A stretch of DNA of 64,000 nucleotides from Georgenia faecalis (GTDB lineage: Bacteria; Actinomycetota; Actinomycetes; Actinomycetales; Actinomycetaceae), in assembly GCF_003710105.1 (NCBI RefSeq), contig NZ_CP033325.1:2356001-2420000 (forward strand). Direction: 5' to 3'. Shown here piece by piece: positions 37,403 through 46,011 of this stretch. A model generated the notes under the pieces. That model was not told the origin of the DNA. It ran no database searches and was given only the letters and a program-made list of their open reading frames with translations. The stretch's first letter is position 1. The number at the start of each line of letters is the position of its first letter. A program made the translations under genes and the position numbers.

Positions 37403-38137
37403 TCACGCGAAGCCGCCGTTGACGAAGAGGACCTGTCCGTTGACCCAGCGCCCGGGGCCGGCGAGGAACGCGATCATCTCGGCGGCGTCAGCAGGGGTGC
37501 CCAGCCGCTCGAGGGGCGACGCCTGGGCCAGGGCCCGGACCGTCGCCTCATCCTTGCCGTCGAGGAACAGCGGCGTGGCAGTCGGGCCGGGGGCGACCGC
37601 ATTGACCGTGATGTCCCTGCCGCGCAGTTCCCGCGCGAGGATCAGCGTCATGCCCTCCACCGCCGCCTTCGAGGCCGCGTACGCCCCGTAGGTCGGCAGC
37701 TGCGTGCGCGTGACCGTGGTCGAGACGTTGACCAGCGCCCCGCCGCGACGCAGGCGGTTCGCGGCCAGCTGGGAGACGACGAACGTCCCCCGGACGTTGG
37801 TCCGGTGCATCCGGTCGAGGTCGGCCAGGTCGAGCGTCGCGATGGGCGACAGGAGCATGATCCCCGCCGTGTTGACGACGACGTCGAGCCCACCGAAGGC
37901 GTCCACGACAGCGTCGAACGCCGCTGCCATGGCGACCTCGTCGGCGACGTCGCCGCCGACCGCGAGGGCCCGGCCCCCCGAGCCGGTGATGGCGTCGACG
38001 ACCTGCTCGGCCCGGTCGCGGTGCCCTGCGTAATGGACCGCGACGGCGATGCCGTCCGCCGCGAGGCGTTCGACGACCGCGCGGCCGATGCCGCCCGACC
38101 CCCCGGTGACCAGTGCGACGCGTTCCTCGGTGCTCAT
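37403..38137 (-). CDS. Short-chain dehydrogenase/reductase
   Basis: A 244-residue classical SDR using NAD(P)H. It has the cofactor motif TGGSGGIG near residues 10-17, NTAGIM near 88, catalytic Ser in NVSTTVT, and YGAYAASK with the catalytic Tyr and Lys near residues 152-156. The C terminus GRWVNGQVLFVNGGFA is the FabG-like end. The His at cofactor-binding position 36 (VHYAGHRDRAE) suggests NADP preference, which is weak evidence. It starts at ATG 38137 with GAGGGGG upstream, directly behind a double operator. The substrate is unknown. Confidence 0.93.
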   Translation of the reverse strand: MSTEERVALVTGGSGGIGRAVVERLAADGIAVAVHYAGHRDRAEQVVDAITGSGGRALAVGGDVADEVAMAAAFDAVVDAFGGLDVVVNTAGIMLLSPIATLDLADLDRMHRTNVRGTFVVSQLAANRLRRGGALVNVSTTVTRTQLPTYGAYAASKAAVEGMTLILARELRGRDITVNAVAPGPTATPLFLDGKDEATVRALAQASPLERLGTPADAAEMIAFLAGPGRWVNGQVLFVNGGFA

Positions 38138-38157
38138 GGTTCCCCCTCGCGCGATAA

Positions 38158-38174
38158 ATGGACGATGCGTCCAT
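38158..38174. promoter_or_regulatory. Palindromic operator 1 (TetR type)
   Basis: ATGGACG-ATG-CGTCCAT is a perfect 7-bp inverted repeat with a 3-base spacer, 21 bases upstream of the SDR start. It shares its half-site with operator 2. The spacing and short spacer fit TetR dimer binding. Confidence 0.8.
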
Positions 38175-38186
38175 GTAATCACGAGG

Positions 38187-38201
38187 TGGACGGCACGTCC
38201 A
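38187..38201. promoter_or_regulatory. Palindromic operator 2 (TetR type)
   Basis: TGGACG-GCA-CGTCCA repeats the half-sites of operator 1. The centres are 28 bases apart, less than three helical turns. The AT-richer stretch between them (GATTACAT on the minus strand) is the best -10 candidate for the SDR promoter. Confidence 0.8.
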
Positions 38202-38219
38202 TATCTAGGAGTGCACCAG

Positions 38220-38290
38220 ATGCCCGAGTCCACCGGCGTCGAGCAGCCCGGCGGCGTGCGGGTGCCGGGCCGACCCCGACCCCGATGCCG
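38220..38290 (+). pseudogene. Possible remnant of a divergent TetR gene start
   Basis: Downstream of operator 2 on the plus strand, AGGAG (38207-38211) is followed after eight bases by an ATG at 38220. The frame reads MPESTGVEQPGGVRVPGRPR, which looks like the disordered GRPR-containing arm that precedes the helix-turn-helix in many TetR proteins. It then runs into a short GC-rich repeat (CCGACC/CCGATG units) and into the DUF2469 gene antisense. No helix-turn-helix follows. It could be a deleted TetR gene or chance. Confidence 0.35.
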
Positions 38291-38317
38291 ATGCCGGCCC
38301 CGCGCCTCGGCGGTGCG

Positions 38318-38632
38318 TCAGCTGAGGCGGTCGGGCAGGCGCAGCTCCGCCTTGGCGAGCTCCTCGACGTTGACGTCCTTGAAGGTGACGACCCGCACGG
38401 AGCGGACGAAGCGCGCGGAGCGGTAGACGTCCCACACCCAGGCGTCGCCGAGGGTGAGCTCGAAGAAGACCTCTCCCCCGGCCGAGCGCACCTGCAGGTC
38501 GACCTCGTTGGCGAGGTAGAAGCGGCGTTCGGTCTCCACGACGTAGGAGAAGAGCCCCACGACGTCGCGGTACTCGCGGTACAGGCCGAGCTCGAGCTCG
38601 GTCTCGTAGTTCTCCAGGTCCTCAGCGCTCAC
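38318..38632 (-). CDS. DUF2469 family protein
   Basis: A 104-residue protein of unknown function, strongly conserved across actinobacteria right after rnhB. The diagnostic sequence DLENYETELELGLYREYRDVV, VETERRFYLANEVDLQVR and DAWVWDVYRSARFVRSVRVVTFKDVNVEEL is present in separate blocks. The start is GTG 38632, seven bases after the rnhB stop. No catalytic motif is visible. The longer frame upstream is inside rnhB. Confidence 0.92.
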   Translation of the reverse strand: MSAEDLENYETELELGLYREYRDVVGLFSYVVETERRFYLANEVDLQVRSAGGEVFFELTLGDAWVWDVYRSARFVRSVRVVTFKDVNVEELAKAELRLPDRLS

Positions 38633-38639
38633 GCGACCA

Positions 38640-39500
38640 TCATGCCTCGGCGCCGACCCTCGCTGCCGCACGTACCGTCACGTGGCCGTTCAGCTCGCGG
38701 GTCCCGTCGTCGAGCCCGGCCCCGCCGTCGAGCGCGTCCGACTCCACGACCAGGGCCGCCGCTCCCTCACCGGTCACGGGGTGCGCCGCGCTCTCCCCGG
38801 CCACCGCTTCCGGCGCGGCCACCACGTCCGGCGCCGCCTGCGGCAGGCGCCAGGACCTCCGGTGCAGCTCGGTCGGGCCGAGGTCGCGCAGCGCGAGGAG
38901 GTGCTCGGGCGCGGAGTACCCCTTGTTCGCGGCCCAGCCGTACTCGGGGTGGCGTGGCGAGAGCTCCACCATGATCGCGTCGCGCTCGCACTTGGCGAGC
39001 ACGCTGGCCCCGGCGACGACGGCGCACCGCAGGTCGGCCTTGACCTGCGTGCGGACCAGCGGCACGGCCGCGGCGGGGGCGTCCAGGGCGGCGAAGAGGT
39101 CCTGCGGCGGCGTGAGCCAGTCGTGGGTGCCGTCGAGGATGAGGACGTCCGGCTCGACGCCCGCGGCCGCGAGCGTGGCGAGGGCACGGGTCCCGGCCAG
39201 GCGCAGGGCGGCGATGATGCCGAGGGCGTCGATCTCCGCGGGCGAGGCGTGCCCGACGGCGCTGCCGACGCACCAGCGGCGCACCGGCTCGCACAGGGCC
39301 TCGCGCGCCGCGGCGGTGAGCAGCTTGGAGTCCCGCAGCCCCCGCGGCAGCCGCCCGGTGGACTCGTCGACGACGACGACCCCCACGCTCACGGGCCCGG
39401 CGAGGGCGCCACGTCCGACCTCGTCCATGCCGGCGACGAGCCGGTGCCCGGCGGCCAGGAGGTCACGCTCGAGGTGGCGGGTGGGAGGGCGGGCGGGCAC
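38640..39500 (-). CDS. rnhB: Ribonuclease HII
   Basis: Removes ribonucleotides and RNA primers from DNA. The GTG at 39500 gives 286 residues. The catalytic Asp-Glu pair is in [16 protein letters not shown] near residue 25. The second Asp motif is [10 protein letters not shown] near 117, and the third is KCERDAIM near 168. The core ends near residue 215; the last 70 residues are an Ala/Gly/Val-rich extension not in the family core. It lies between lepB and DUF2469 as usual. Confidence 0.95.
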   Translation of the reverse strand: MPARPPTRHLERDLLAAGHRLVAGMDEVGRGALAGPVSVGVVVVDESTGRLPRGLRDSKLLTAAAREALCEPVRRWCVGSAVGHASPAEIDALGIIAALRLAGTRALATLAAAGVEPDVLILDGTHDWLTPPQDLFAALDAPAAAVPLVRTQVKADLRCAVVAGASVLAKCERDAIMVELSPRHPEYGWAANKGYSAPEHLLALRDLGPTELHRRSWRLPQAAPDVVAAPEAVAGESAAHPVTGEGAAALVVESDALDGGAGLDDGTRELNGHVTVRAAARVGAEA

Positions 39501-39550
39501 GGGCCCATGGTAAGCACCGCCGTCGGCGGAGCCGGGCGTACGGCGCCGGG

Positions 39551-40324
39551 TCAGGGCTCGGGGACGTCCTCGAAGGTGTCCCCAGGGTTGCGGAGCAGGC
39601 CCCAGCTCTCCACGGGCCACAGGACGACGAAGGCCGTGCCGACGACGTTGCTCAGCGGCACCGCGCCGCCGCCGGGGCTGCCGGGGTGCGCGCGCGAGTC
39701 CTGGGAGTTCGAGCGGTTGTCACCCATGAGCCACACGTGGCCCTCGGGCACCTCCGCGACGAACTCCTGGGCGCTGGGGTCCACGCCGGGGCGGAGGTAC
39801 GGCTCGTCGATGGGCTCGCCGTTGACCATGACCCGGCCGTCGTCGCTGCAGCACTCGACGGTGTCCCCACCGACGCCGATGACCCGCTTGATGAGGTGCT
39901 CACCCGCGTTGTGGGGCAGCAGGCCGATGAAGGTGAGGGCCTCCTCGAGGCCCTTCTGGAACGCGCTGCGCGTGTCCGGTGCCTCGTCGCCGAGCCAGCC
40001 GCCCGGGTCGACGAAGACGACGATGTCCCCGCGGTGGACGTCGAGCGGGCCAGGCGCCAGCTTGCTCACCAGGACCCGGTCGCCCACGGCCAGGGTGTCC
40101 TCCATCGACCCCGAGGGGATGAAGAAGGCCTGGACGAGGAACGTCTTGATGAGGATCGACAGGACGAGCGCGCTGGCGAGGACGACGGCGGCCTCGCGGA
40201 TGAGGCCCCGCGGCTTGCTCCGGTGCGGCGCCGGCGCGGTCTCCGCGTGGCGCCCCTCGGCCTTCAGGTGCTGCGGACCCGCGTCGTCGCGGGTGGCGGC
40301 GGTGCTGTCGTCGGAGTCGTTCAC
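39551..40324 (-). CDS. lepB: Type I signal peptidase
   Basis: Membrane-bound protease removing signal peptides. The 257-residue protein has a cytoplasmic arm, one membrane segment ([20 protein letters not shown]), the nucleophile Ser in [11 protein letters not shown] near residue 71 and the general-base Lys in [11 protein letters not shown] near 145. [17 protein letters not shown] follows. GTG 40324 is chosen; upstream AAGGAAAG is rather far, so the start is a little uncertain. It follows rplS after a terminator. Confidence 0.95.
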   Translation of the reverse strand: MNDSDDSTAATRDDAGPQHLKAEGRHAETAPAPHRSKPRGLIREAAVVLASALVLSILIKTFLVQAFFIPSGSMEDTLAVGDRVLVSKLAPGPLDVHRGDIVVFVDPGGWLGDEAPDTRSAFQKGLEEALTFIGLLPHNAGEHLIKRVIGVGGDTVECCSDDGRVMVNGEPIDEPYLRPGVDPSAQEFVAEVPEGHVWLMGDNRSNSQDSRAHPGSPGGGAVPLSNVVGTAFVVLWPVESWGLLRNPGDTFEDVPEP

Positions 40325-40364
40325 CGCAGCGACCCCACTTTCCTTACCTCGACCGTCAAAGAGA

Positions 40365-40393
40365 CCTGCCCGGCTCGCGAGGAGCCGGGCAGG
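40365..40393 (-). terminator. Intrinsic terminator after rplS
   Basis: A 12-bp perfect stem (CCTGCCCGGCTC with GAGCCGGGCAGG) with a 5-base loop, starting 13 bases past the rplS stop. On the minus strand it is followed by TCTCTTT. This is the only hairpin in the window with a clear T-rich tail. Confidence 0.85.
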
Positions 40394-40406
40394 GTGCGCA
40401 CGAGCG

Positions 40407-40763
40407 TCAGCTCGCCGTCGTCTCGCGCTTCTCCTTGATCTTGGCCTTCTTGCCGCGCAGGTTGCGCAGGTAGTACAGCTTCGCGCGGCGGACGTCACCG
40501 CGGGTGACGACCTCGATGTGGTCGATGCTCGGGGAGTGCACGGGGAACGTGCGCTCGACGCCGACGCCGAAGCTCACCTTGCGGATGACGAAGGTCTCGC
40601 GGACGCCAGCGCCGGAGCGCGCGATGACGGCGCCCTGGAAGACCTGGATGCGGGAGCGGGTGCCCTCGACGACCTTGACGTGCACGCGGAGCGTGTCACC
40701 GGCCCGGAAGGCGGGGATGTCGTCGCGCATCGAGGCGGCGTCGACGTGGTCCAGGGTCTGCAT
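40407..40763 (-). CDS. rplS: 50S ribosomal protein L19
   Basis: Large-subunit protein at the 30S interface. The 118 residues include [26 protein letters not shown] in parts, [26 protein letters not shown] and [20 protein letters not shown]. The ATG is 40763; an upstream in-frame ATG is unsupported. The gene is separated from trmD by 157 bases containing a hairpin and a motif shared with the rpsP upstream region. Confidence 0.98.
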   Translation of the reverse strand: MQTLDHVDAASMRDDIPAFRAGDTLRVHVKVVEGTRSRIQVFQGAVIARSGAGVRETFVIRKVSFGVGVERTFPVHSPSIDHIEVVTRGDVRRAKLYYLRNLRGKKAKIKEKRETTAS

Positions 40764-40867
40764 GTGTCTTCTCTTCCCGCCGGTGCCACAGGTCACCCGC
40801 GCTACTCAGGGCAGCCGGAGGCTGCTGGGGTCAGTGGTGGTCGCGCGTCCTGAGGGAGCCGGTCCCC

Positions 40868-40915
40868 TGTGGCAGATGCGGCAGAACAGACGGGCGACCG
40901 CCACAGTCTGCCACA
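40868..40915 (-). terminator. Imperfect hairpin after trmD
   Basis: TGTGGCAGA (40868-40876) pairs with TCTGCCACA (40907-40915), with an inner GCGG/CCGC pairing and a bulge. It starts five bases past the trmD stop. One arm coincides with the motif shared by the rplS and rpsP upstream regions, so it may instead be part of the rplS promoter. Confidence 0.5.
40904..40915 (-). promoter_or_regulatory. Motif shared upstream of rplS and rpsP (copy 1)
   Basis: On the minus strand TGTGGCAGACTG, 141-152 bases upstream of the rplS start. It matches the rpsP copy at 10 of 12 positions and lies at a similar distance. It may be a promoter or leader element for ribosomal protein operons. Confidence 0.4.
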
Positions 40916-40920
40916 CCGGC

Positions 40921-42294
40921 TCAGGTCGGTGCCACGTCGCCCGTCATGACGACGTCGTCCTGCTCCTCGCCGCCCACGGTGAACCGGCGGCTGCCGGCGC
41001 GCACGAACCCGTGCCGGGCGTAGAAGCGCTGCGCGCGCCGGTTGGCGCGGTTGGTCCCCAGCCACAGGGTCCGGGCGCCGTGCTCGCGGGCGGCCGCCGT
41101 GGCCGCGGCGAGCAGGCGGCCCGCCACCCCGCTGCCCTGGTGCTCGGGCAGGACGTAGCACTTGCTCAGCTCCGCCGGGTGCTCGAGCGGCGCTCCCGCC
41201 GGGGGCGCGGCGCCGAGCACCACCAGCGTGTAGCCGACGAGGCGCGTGAGACCGGGCGCCAGCTCCTCCTCGGCGACGTGGACCAGCCGCTCGGGGTCGG
41301 CGAGGGAGGCGGCGAAACGGTCGGCGCCGAGCTGCTCGGTGACGAAGGCCTCGATGGCCTCCGCGCCCAGGGTGGGCGGGCAGGCGAGGTGGAAGGTGCG
41401 TGCGGCGAGGTCGGCGAGCGCGTCGGCGTCGGCCGCGGTGGCGGGACGCACGTGCACGCGGCGCAGCGCCGGGGCGCCCGTGGTGCGCACGACGGCGGTC
41501 CCGGCGCCGGCGTCACCGGCGACGAACCAGCCCTGCGCAGCCAGCGCCTTCCGGTCGGCGACGTCGAGCGAGGCGGGCTCGAGAGCGGCCACGAGGTCGG
41601 GGCGGCGCTCCGCGGTCCGGCGCAGGGCCTGGTCACGGCGCCAGCGCGCCACCCGGCCGTGGTGGCCGGAGGTGAGGACGTCGGGGACGTCGTGCCCGGC
41701 CCAGCTCGGCGGCTTGGTGTACACCGGGTACTCGAGCAGGCCGGCTGCCCCGTGCGACTCCTCGACGAGGGAGGCGGGGTTGCCGATGACGCCGGGCAGC
41801 AGGCGCGCGACGGCCTCGACGACGACGAGCGCCGCGACCTCACCACCGTTGAGGACGTAGTCCCCGATGGAGACCTCGCGCACCGTGACGTCCGGGCAAG
41901 CGGCGTAGTGCTCGACGACGCGCGCGTCGATGCCCTCGTAACGGCCGCACGCGAGCACGAGGTGGTCGGCGCTCGCCAGCTCGTGCGCCATCGCCTGGGT
42001 GAGCGGCTCCCCCGCGGGCGTGGGGACCACGAGCACCGCCGAGCGCGGAGCGTCCCCCGGCGTGCCGTCGGCGAGGACGTCGTCGAGCGCGCGGCCCCAG
42101 ACGTCGGGCCGCATGACCATGCCCGCGCCCCCGCCGAAGGGGGTGTCGTCCACCGTGCGGTGCCGGTCCTGCGTCCAGGAGCGCAGGTCGTGGACCGCGA
42201 CGTCGAGGAGGCCGTCGGCGCGCGCCTTGCCGACGAGGGACAGGCTCAGGGCGTCGAGGTAGGCGGGGAAGATCGTGAGGATGTCGATGCGCAC
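40921..42294 (-). CDS. trmD: tRNA (guanine37-N1)-methyltransferase fused to a GNAT acetyltransferase domain
   Basis: The first 245 residues are a complete Trm[25 protein letters not shown], and the trefoil-knot SAM site with [10 protein letters not shown] near residue 113 and [11 protein letters not shown] near 141. The domain ends with [17 protein letters not shown]. TrmD prevents +1 frameshifting by methylating G37. The same frame continues without a stop into a GNAT domain (about residues 275-457) with the acetyl-CoA loop [15 protein letters not shown] near 385 and [20 protein letters not shown]. Bacterial TrmD normally ends near 240-250 residues. GTG 42294 starts one base after the rimM stop. 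Confidence 0.93.
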   Translation of the reverse strand: MRIDILTIFPAYLDALSLSLVGKARADGLLDVAVHDLRSWTQDRHRTVDDTPFGGGAGMVMRPDVWGRALDDVLADGTPGDAPRSAVLVVPTPAGEPLTQAMAHELASADHLVLACGRYEGIDARVVEHYAACPDVTVREVSIGDYVLNGGEVAALVVVEAVARLLPGVIGNPASLVEESHGAAGLLEYPVYTKPPSWAGHDVPDVLTSGHHGRVARWRRDQALRRTAERRPDLVAALEPASLDVADRKALAAQGWFVAGDAGAGTAVVRTTGAPALRRVHVRPATAADADALADLAARTFHLACPPTLGAEAIEAFVTEQLGADRFAASLADPERLVHVAEEELAPGLTRLVGYTLVVLGAAPPAGAPLEHPAELSKCYVLPEHQGSGVAGRLLAAATAAAREHGARTLWLGTNRANRRAQRFYARHGFVRAGSRRFTVGGEEQDDVVMTGDVAPT

Positions 42295-42295
42295 G

Positions 42296-42886
42296 TCAGC
42301 CGGCGCTCCCACCGGCCGGGCGTTCCTCCTCGGCCGGGGCATCGGCGTCGTCCGGCTCGTCGGCGGCGTCCGGCTCGTCGAGGGGGTCGGCGGCGAGCAG
42401 CCCGCGCGGCGGGTCGACGACGACGCGGCCACCGGCAACGTCGACCACCGGGACGATCTCTCGGACGAAGGGGATCATCGACCGGGCGCCGACCGGCTCG
42501 TCGACGACGAGGACGTCGTGGGCGGGCAGGTGCTCGACGGCGGCCACGGTGCCCAGGGCGCGCCCGTCGACGTGCTCGACGCGCAGGCCGACGAGCTCCT
42601 GGGGGTACCAGGCGTCGTCGTCGTCGCCGGGCGCCGTCTCGACGACGAGCATGGTGCCGCGCAGGGCCTCGGCGCCGGTGCGGTCCTCGACCTCGGCGAA
42701 GCGCACCTGCCACGACCCGCTGCGCTCGGCGGCCTCGGCGACGGTGAGCGGTCCCCGCTCGGCGGGCTCGGTGAGGAGCACCGCCCCGGGCACGAACCGC
42801 TCCGCGGGGGCGTCCGTGCGCACCTCCAGCTTCACCATCCCGCGCAAGCCGTGCGCCCCGGCGATCCTCGCGACGACGCGCTCCAT
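42296..42886 (-). CDS. rimM: Ribosome maturation factor RimM
   Basis: 30S assembly factor that binds S19. The 196 residues begin [21 protein letters not shown] and contain the PRC-barrel start [21 protein letters not shown] and HDVLVVD...[13 protein letters not shown]. The last 25 residues are an acidic Asp/Glu/Pro/Ala tail. Upstream, 90 bases separate it from the YciI-like gene, so it may have its own promoter. Confidence 0.96.
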   Translation of the reverse strand: MERVVARIAGAHGLRGMVKLEVRTDAPAERFVPGAVLLTEPAERGPLTVAEAAERSGSWQVRFAEVEDRTGAEALRGTMLVVETAPGDDDDAWYPQELVGLRVEHVDGRALGTVAAVEHLPAHDVLVVDEPVGARSMIPFVREIVPVVDVAGGRVVVDPPRGLLAADPLDEPDAADEPDDADAPAEEERPAGGSAG

Positions 42887-42976
42887 GCCTGCCCCTCTCG
42901 ATGTCGACTCCGGTGCAGTTCTAACAGGCGAAGCACCGCGGTGCGAAGTCGGCCCCTCCCGGGCCGGCGCGGTGGC

Positions 42977-43270
42977 TCAGTCCTGGGCGAGGACCCCGAG
43001 GACCGGGTCCCAGGCGCGCACGGTGCGGCGGGTGACGAGGCGCGCCCGGTGGAAGGGGTCCTCGTCGAGCATCCGCTCCACGCCCGCGACGTCCTCGCCG
43101 ACGACGAGGAGCAGCGCTCCGGGCGCGGCGTTGTCCAGCCAGGGGCCCGAGGCGAGGACGCGGCCGGCCTCGACGAGCTCGCCGAGGAAGGCCCGGTGGT
43201 CGGGGCGCACGAGGGCGATGTCGTCGGTGCGGGAGTGGTCGTAGGTGTACTCGACAGCGAAGACGGTCAT
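42977..43270 (-). CDS. YciI-like family protein
   Basis: A 97-residue ferredoxin-like-fold protein: FAVEYTYDHSRTDDIALVRPDHRAFLGELVEAGRVLASGPWLD is readable as separate blocks, and the C terminus has LDEDPFHRARLVTRRTVRAWDPVLG. The conserved His/Asp pair of YciI (RxxHxxFL) is present as RPDHRAFL. Members include chlorodienelactone-like enzymes and many of unknown role. Its place between khpA and rimM is not the usual order. Confidence 0.85.
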   Translation of the reverse strand: MTVFAVEYTYDHSRTDDIALVRPDHRAFLGELVEAGRVLASGPWLDNAAPGALLLVVGEDVAGVERMLDEDPFHRARLVTRRTVRAWDPVLGVLAQD

Positions 43271-43340
43271 CCCCGGACCGTACCGCGCGGCGGACGACGA
43301 GACCCCCGGGCCGGGGCGGGGCGCCGTGGGGCGCCGCGTC

Positions 43341-43357
43341 CCGGACCGGGGGTCCGG
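43341..43357 (-). terminator. Hairpin after khpA
   Basis: CCGGACC pairs with GGTCCGG around GGG, 16 bases past the khpA stop. It is compact and GC-rich. It probably ends the rpsP-khpA transcript ahead of the YciI-like gene. Confidence 0.55.
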
Positions 43358-43373
43358 TGGTGCTGGGTGCGGG

Positions 43374-43602
43374 TCAGCGACGGTCGGTGTCGACGACGTC
43401 GACCCGCACGGGTCCGCGCGTGGAGAGCGCACCGATGACGGTGCGCAGGGCGCGGGCCGTGCGCCCCTGCCGCCCGATGACGCGGCCGAGGTCCTCGGGG
43501 TGCACGCGCACCTCGAGGAGCTCGCCGCGCCGGAGCGAGCGGGCGGTGACGGTGACGTCGTCGGGGTTGTCGACGATGCCCCGCACCAGGTGCTCGAGGG
43601 CG

Positions 43603-43613
<11 letters not shown>
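43374..43613 (-). CDS. khpA: KH-domain RNA-binding protein KhpA
   Basis: A 79-residue single KH domain with [17 protein letters not shown] at the start and the nucleic-acid loop [18 protein letters not shown] near residue 45. KhpA/KhpB bind RNA and influence cell division and elongation in Gram-positives. The ATG at 43613 lies inside the last codons of rpsP (11-base overlap), so it is coupled to rpsP. Confidence 0.93.
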
Positions 43614-44055
<442 letters not shown>

Positions 44056-44180
44056 TAGGTGGTCGCTCCTGGTTCTGGGGATGTGGACCGTGCGCGAGCC
44101 CGGTGGGTGTCGGGCACGAGGGTGGTCCTGGACGCGACTCCGGGAGGTGAGAGGGGCCGCCCGGGCCGGGTACAGCGGGC

Positions 44181-44192
44181 CATTCTGCCAGA
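44181..44192 (-). promoter_or_regulatory. Motif shared upstream of rpsP and rplS (copy 2)
   Basis: On the minus strand TCTGGCAGAATG, 126-137 bases upstream of the rpsP start. It is nearly the same as the element upstream of rplS. The spacer 44056-44239 otherwise holds a GGTTGGCCCAACC palindrome (44201-44213) and no gene. Confidence 0.4.
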
Positions 44193-44239
44193 TGCGGGCG
44201 GGTTGGCCCAACCTTCTGCCCCGCCGGGCGGCACCTCGC

Positions 44240-45022
44240 TCACGACCAGCGGAACAGCTTGGTCGCCAGGGGGTAGAGGACGACGACGTAGGCGAGCATG
44301 ACGACGGCCTCCAGGGCCGGGAAGTCGCCGTGGAACCACGCGGTGGTCATCGCCTGGCTGGCGGCACCGAGCGGGGTGTAGGCGCCGATCGTCGCCAGGG
44401 TCTCGGGCATGGCCGGGCCGGGCGTCCACATGCCGGCGAAGAGCAGCATGGGGAAGAAGACGAGCATGCCGAGGCCGGAGGCGGAGCTCGCCTTCGGGGC
44501 GCGGGCGGCGATGAGCAGCCCGACGCCGAACATCGCCGCGGCGCCGAGGACGAAGGCGAGGAGCGCGACGAGCGGCTGGTCGGGCAGCGGGGCGTCGAAG
44601 GTGAGCGCCCCGACCGTCAGCGCGAGCACCGCCGCGACGACCAGGGCGGCGAGGTTGACCGCGACCTGCGCGACGAGCACGCCCTGCGGGCGCATCGGCG
44701 TGGTCGACAGCCGGCGCAGGATCCCCTGCTCCCGGTAGGTCGCGAGGACCACCGGCAGCGTGGTGAGGGCGGGGGTGGCGATGACGGCGGCGAGGACCAC
44801 CGGCAGGTACAGGTGGATCGGCAGCATCCCAGTCCAGGGCGGGGGTGCGTCGGTGATGGGGTCGCGCATCCCGGGGATGGCGAGCCCGACGCCGACGAGC
44901 AGGACGCTGGGGAAGGCGAGGGCGAAGAACGAGCCGCCGGCGTCGCGCAGGAACAGGCGCGCCTCGGACGCGGCGAGCGCGCCGAGCCCGCGGGTGGCGG
45001 TGGGGGCGGTGAGGGTGCTCAT
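44240..45022 (-). CDS. ABC-2 type transporter permease
   Basis: A 260-residue membrane protein with six membrane segments and the ABC-2 layout: an N-terminal [20 protein letters not shown], a [20 protein letters not shown] cytoplasmic loop of DrrB type, and [27 protein letters not shown] before the last helix. It overlaps the ATPase gene by ATGA. Drug export is the best-known role of such pairs. No substrate can be assigned. Confidence 0.9.
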   Translation of the reverse strand: MSTLTAPTATRGLGALAASEARLFLRDAGGSFFALAFPSVLLVGVGLAIPGMRDPITDAPPPWTGMLPIHLYLPVVLAAVIATPALTTLPVVLATYREQGILRRLSTTPMRPQGVLVAQVAVNLAALVVAAVLALTVGALTFDAPLPDQPLVALLAFVLGAAAMFGVGLLIAARAPKASSASGLGMLVFFPMLLFAGMWTPGPAMPETLATIGAYTPLGAASQAMTTAWFHGDFPALEAVVMLAYVVVLYPLATKLFRWS

Positions 45023-45960
45023 CGCAGGACCTCCTCGGTCGGGGTGGGGACGGAAGCCCCGCTCACCTCGACGAAGACGTCCTCGAGGGTGCGGGAGAGC
45101 GTGCGGACCTCGTCGGGGACGATGTCGCGCCGGGCGAGGTCGAGGACGACGGCGGGAAGGACGCGCTCCCCGCCGGTGACCTCGTACTCCTCGCCGTCGT
45201 GCCGGACGGAGTGGACGTCGTCGAGCGCGAGGAGCGCGTCCGCGACGGCGTCGGACGTCTCCCCCGGCAGCCGCATGCGGAAGGCGCGCTCGTGCTCGGA
45301 CCCCCGCACGAGCTCGGCGGGGGTGCCGAGGGCGGCCACCCGGCCGTCGACGATGATCGCCAGGCGGTCGCTCAGCCGCTCGGCCTCGTCCATGAAGTGG
45401 GTGACGAGGACGACCGTGACGCCGGAGTCCCGGACCCGTTCGACCAGGGCCCAGGTGTCCCGGCGCGCCTGCGGGTCGAGCCCGGTGGTGAGCTCGTCGA
45501 GGATGGCCACCTCGGGGTTGCCGATGAGGGCGAGGGCGATGGACAGCCGCTGCTGCTGACCACCGGAGAGGTCGGCGAACGCGGTGTCCTTCTTCTCGGT
45601 GAGGCCGAGCAGGTCGAGCAGCTCGTCGGCGTCGGCGGGGTGCGGGTAGAAGGAGGCGTACAGCGCCAGCGCCTCCCCCACCCGGAGCTTCGCCGGGAGC
45701 TTGGCCTCCTGCAGCTGGATGCCGACGCGTTCACGCACGGCGGCGGGCTCGGCCTGGGGGTCGACGCCGAGGAGCCGGACGCTGCCGCCGTCGGCCTGGC
45801 GCAGGCCGGCGAGCACCTCGACCGTCGTCGTCTTGCCGGCCCCGTTGGGGCCGAGGATGCCGAAGATCTCGCCGCGTTCGACGGTGAGGGAGACATCGGC
45901 GACGGCGACCTTCTCGCCGTAGGTCTTGCGCAGGTGGTCGATCTCGATGACGGGACTCAT
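45019..45960 (-). CDS. ABC transporter ATPase, DrrA type
   Basis: A 313-residue cassette ATPase with Walker A GPNGAGKT near residue 38, Q-loop LQEAKLPAKL, signature LSGGQQQRLS, Walker B VAILDELTTGLDPQ and switch His in LVTHFMDEAE. The DrrA-like C-terminal domain holds TLEDVFVEVSG. ATG 45960 is chosen, since AGGAG sits five bases upstream; a GTG one codon earlier is too close. The Glu after Walker B is replaced at the usual EP site by ELTTGLD, as in this subfamily. It is probably a multidrug or peptide exporter. Confidence 0.93.
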   Translation of the reverse strand: MSPVIEIDHLRKTYGEKVAVADVSLTVERGEIFGILGPNGAGKTTTVEVLAGLRQADGGSVRLLGVDPQAEPAAVRERVGIQLQEAKLPAKLRVGEALALYASFYPHPADADELLDLLGLTEKKDTAFADLSGGQQQRLSIALALIGNPEVAILDELTTGLDPQARRDTWALVERVRDSGVTVVLVTHFMDEAERLSDRLAIIVDGRVAALGTPAELVRGSEHERAFRMRLPGETSDAVADALLALDDVHSVRHDGEEYEVTGGERVLPAVVLDLARRDIVPDEVRTLSRTLEDVFVEVSGASVPTPTEEVLR

Positions 45961-46011
45961 CACTGCTCCTCTCGGGCGGGCGGCGGCGCCTCCGCCGGAC
46001 GGCTGAGGCGC

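Noticed and set aside
44201-44213. GGTTGGCCCAACC palindrome as a regulator site
   Set aside because: Too short and GC-balanced to separate from chance in this genome; no second copy and no regulator gene adjacent.
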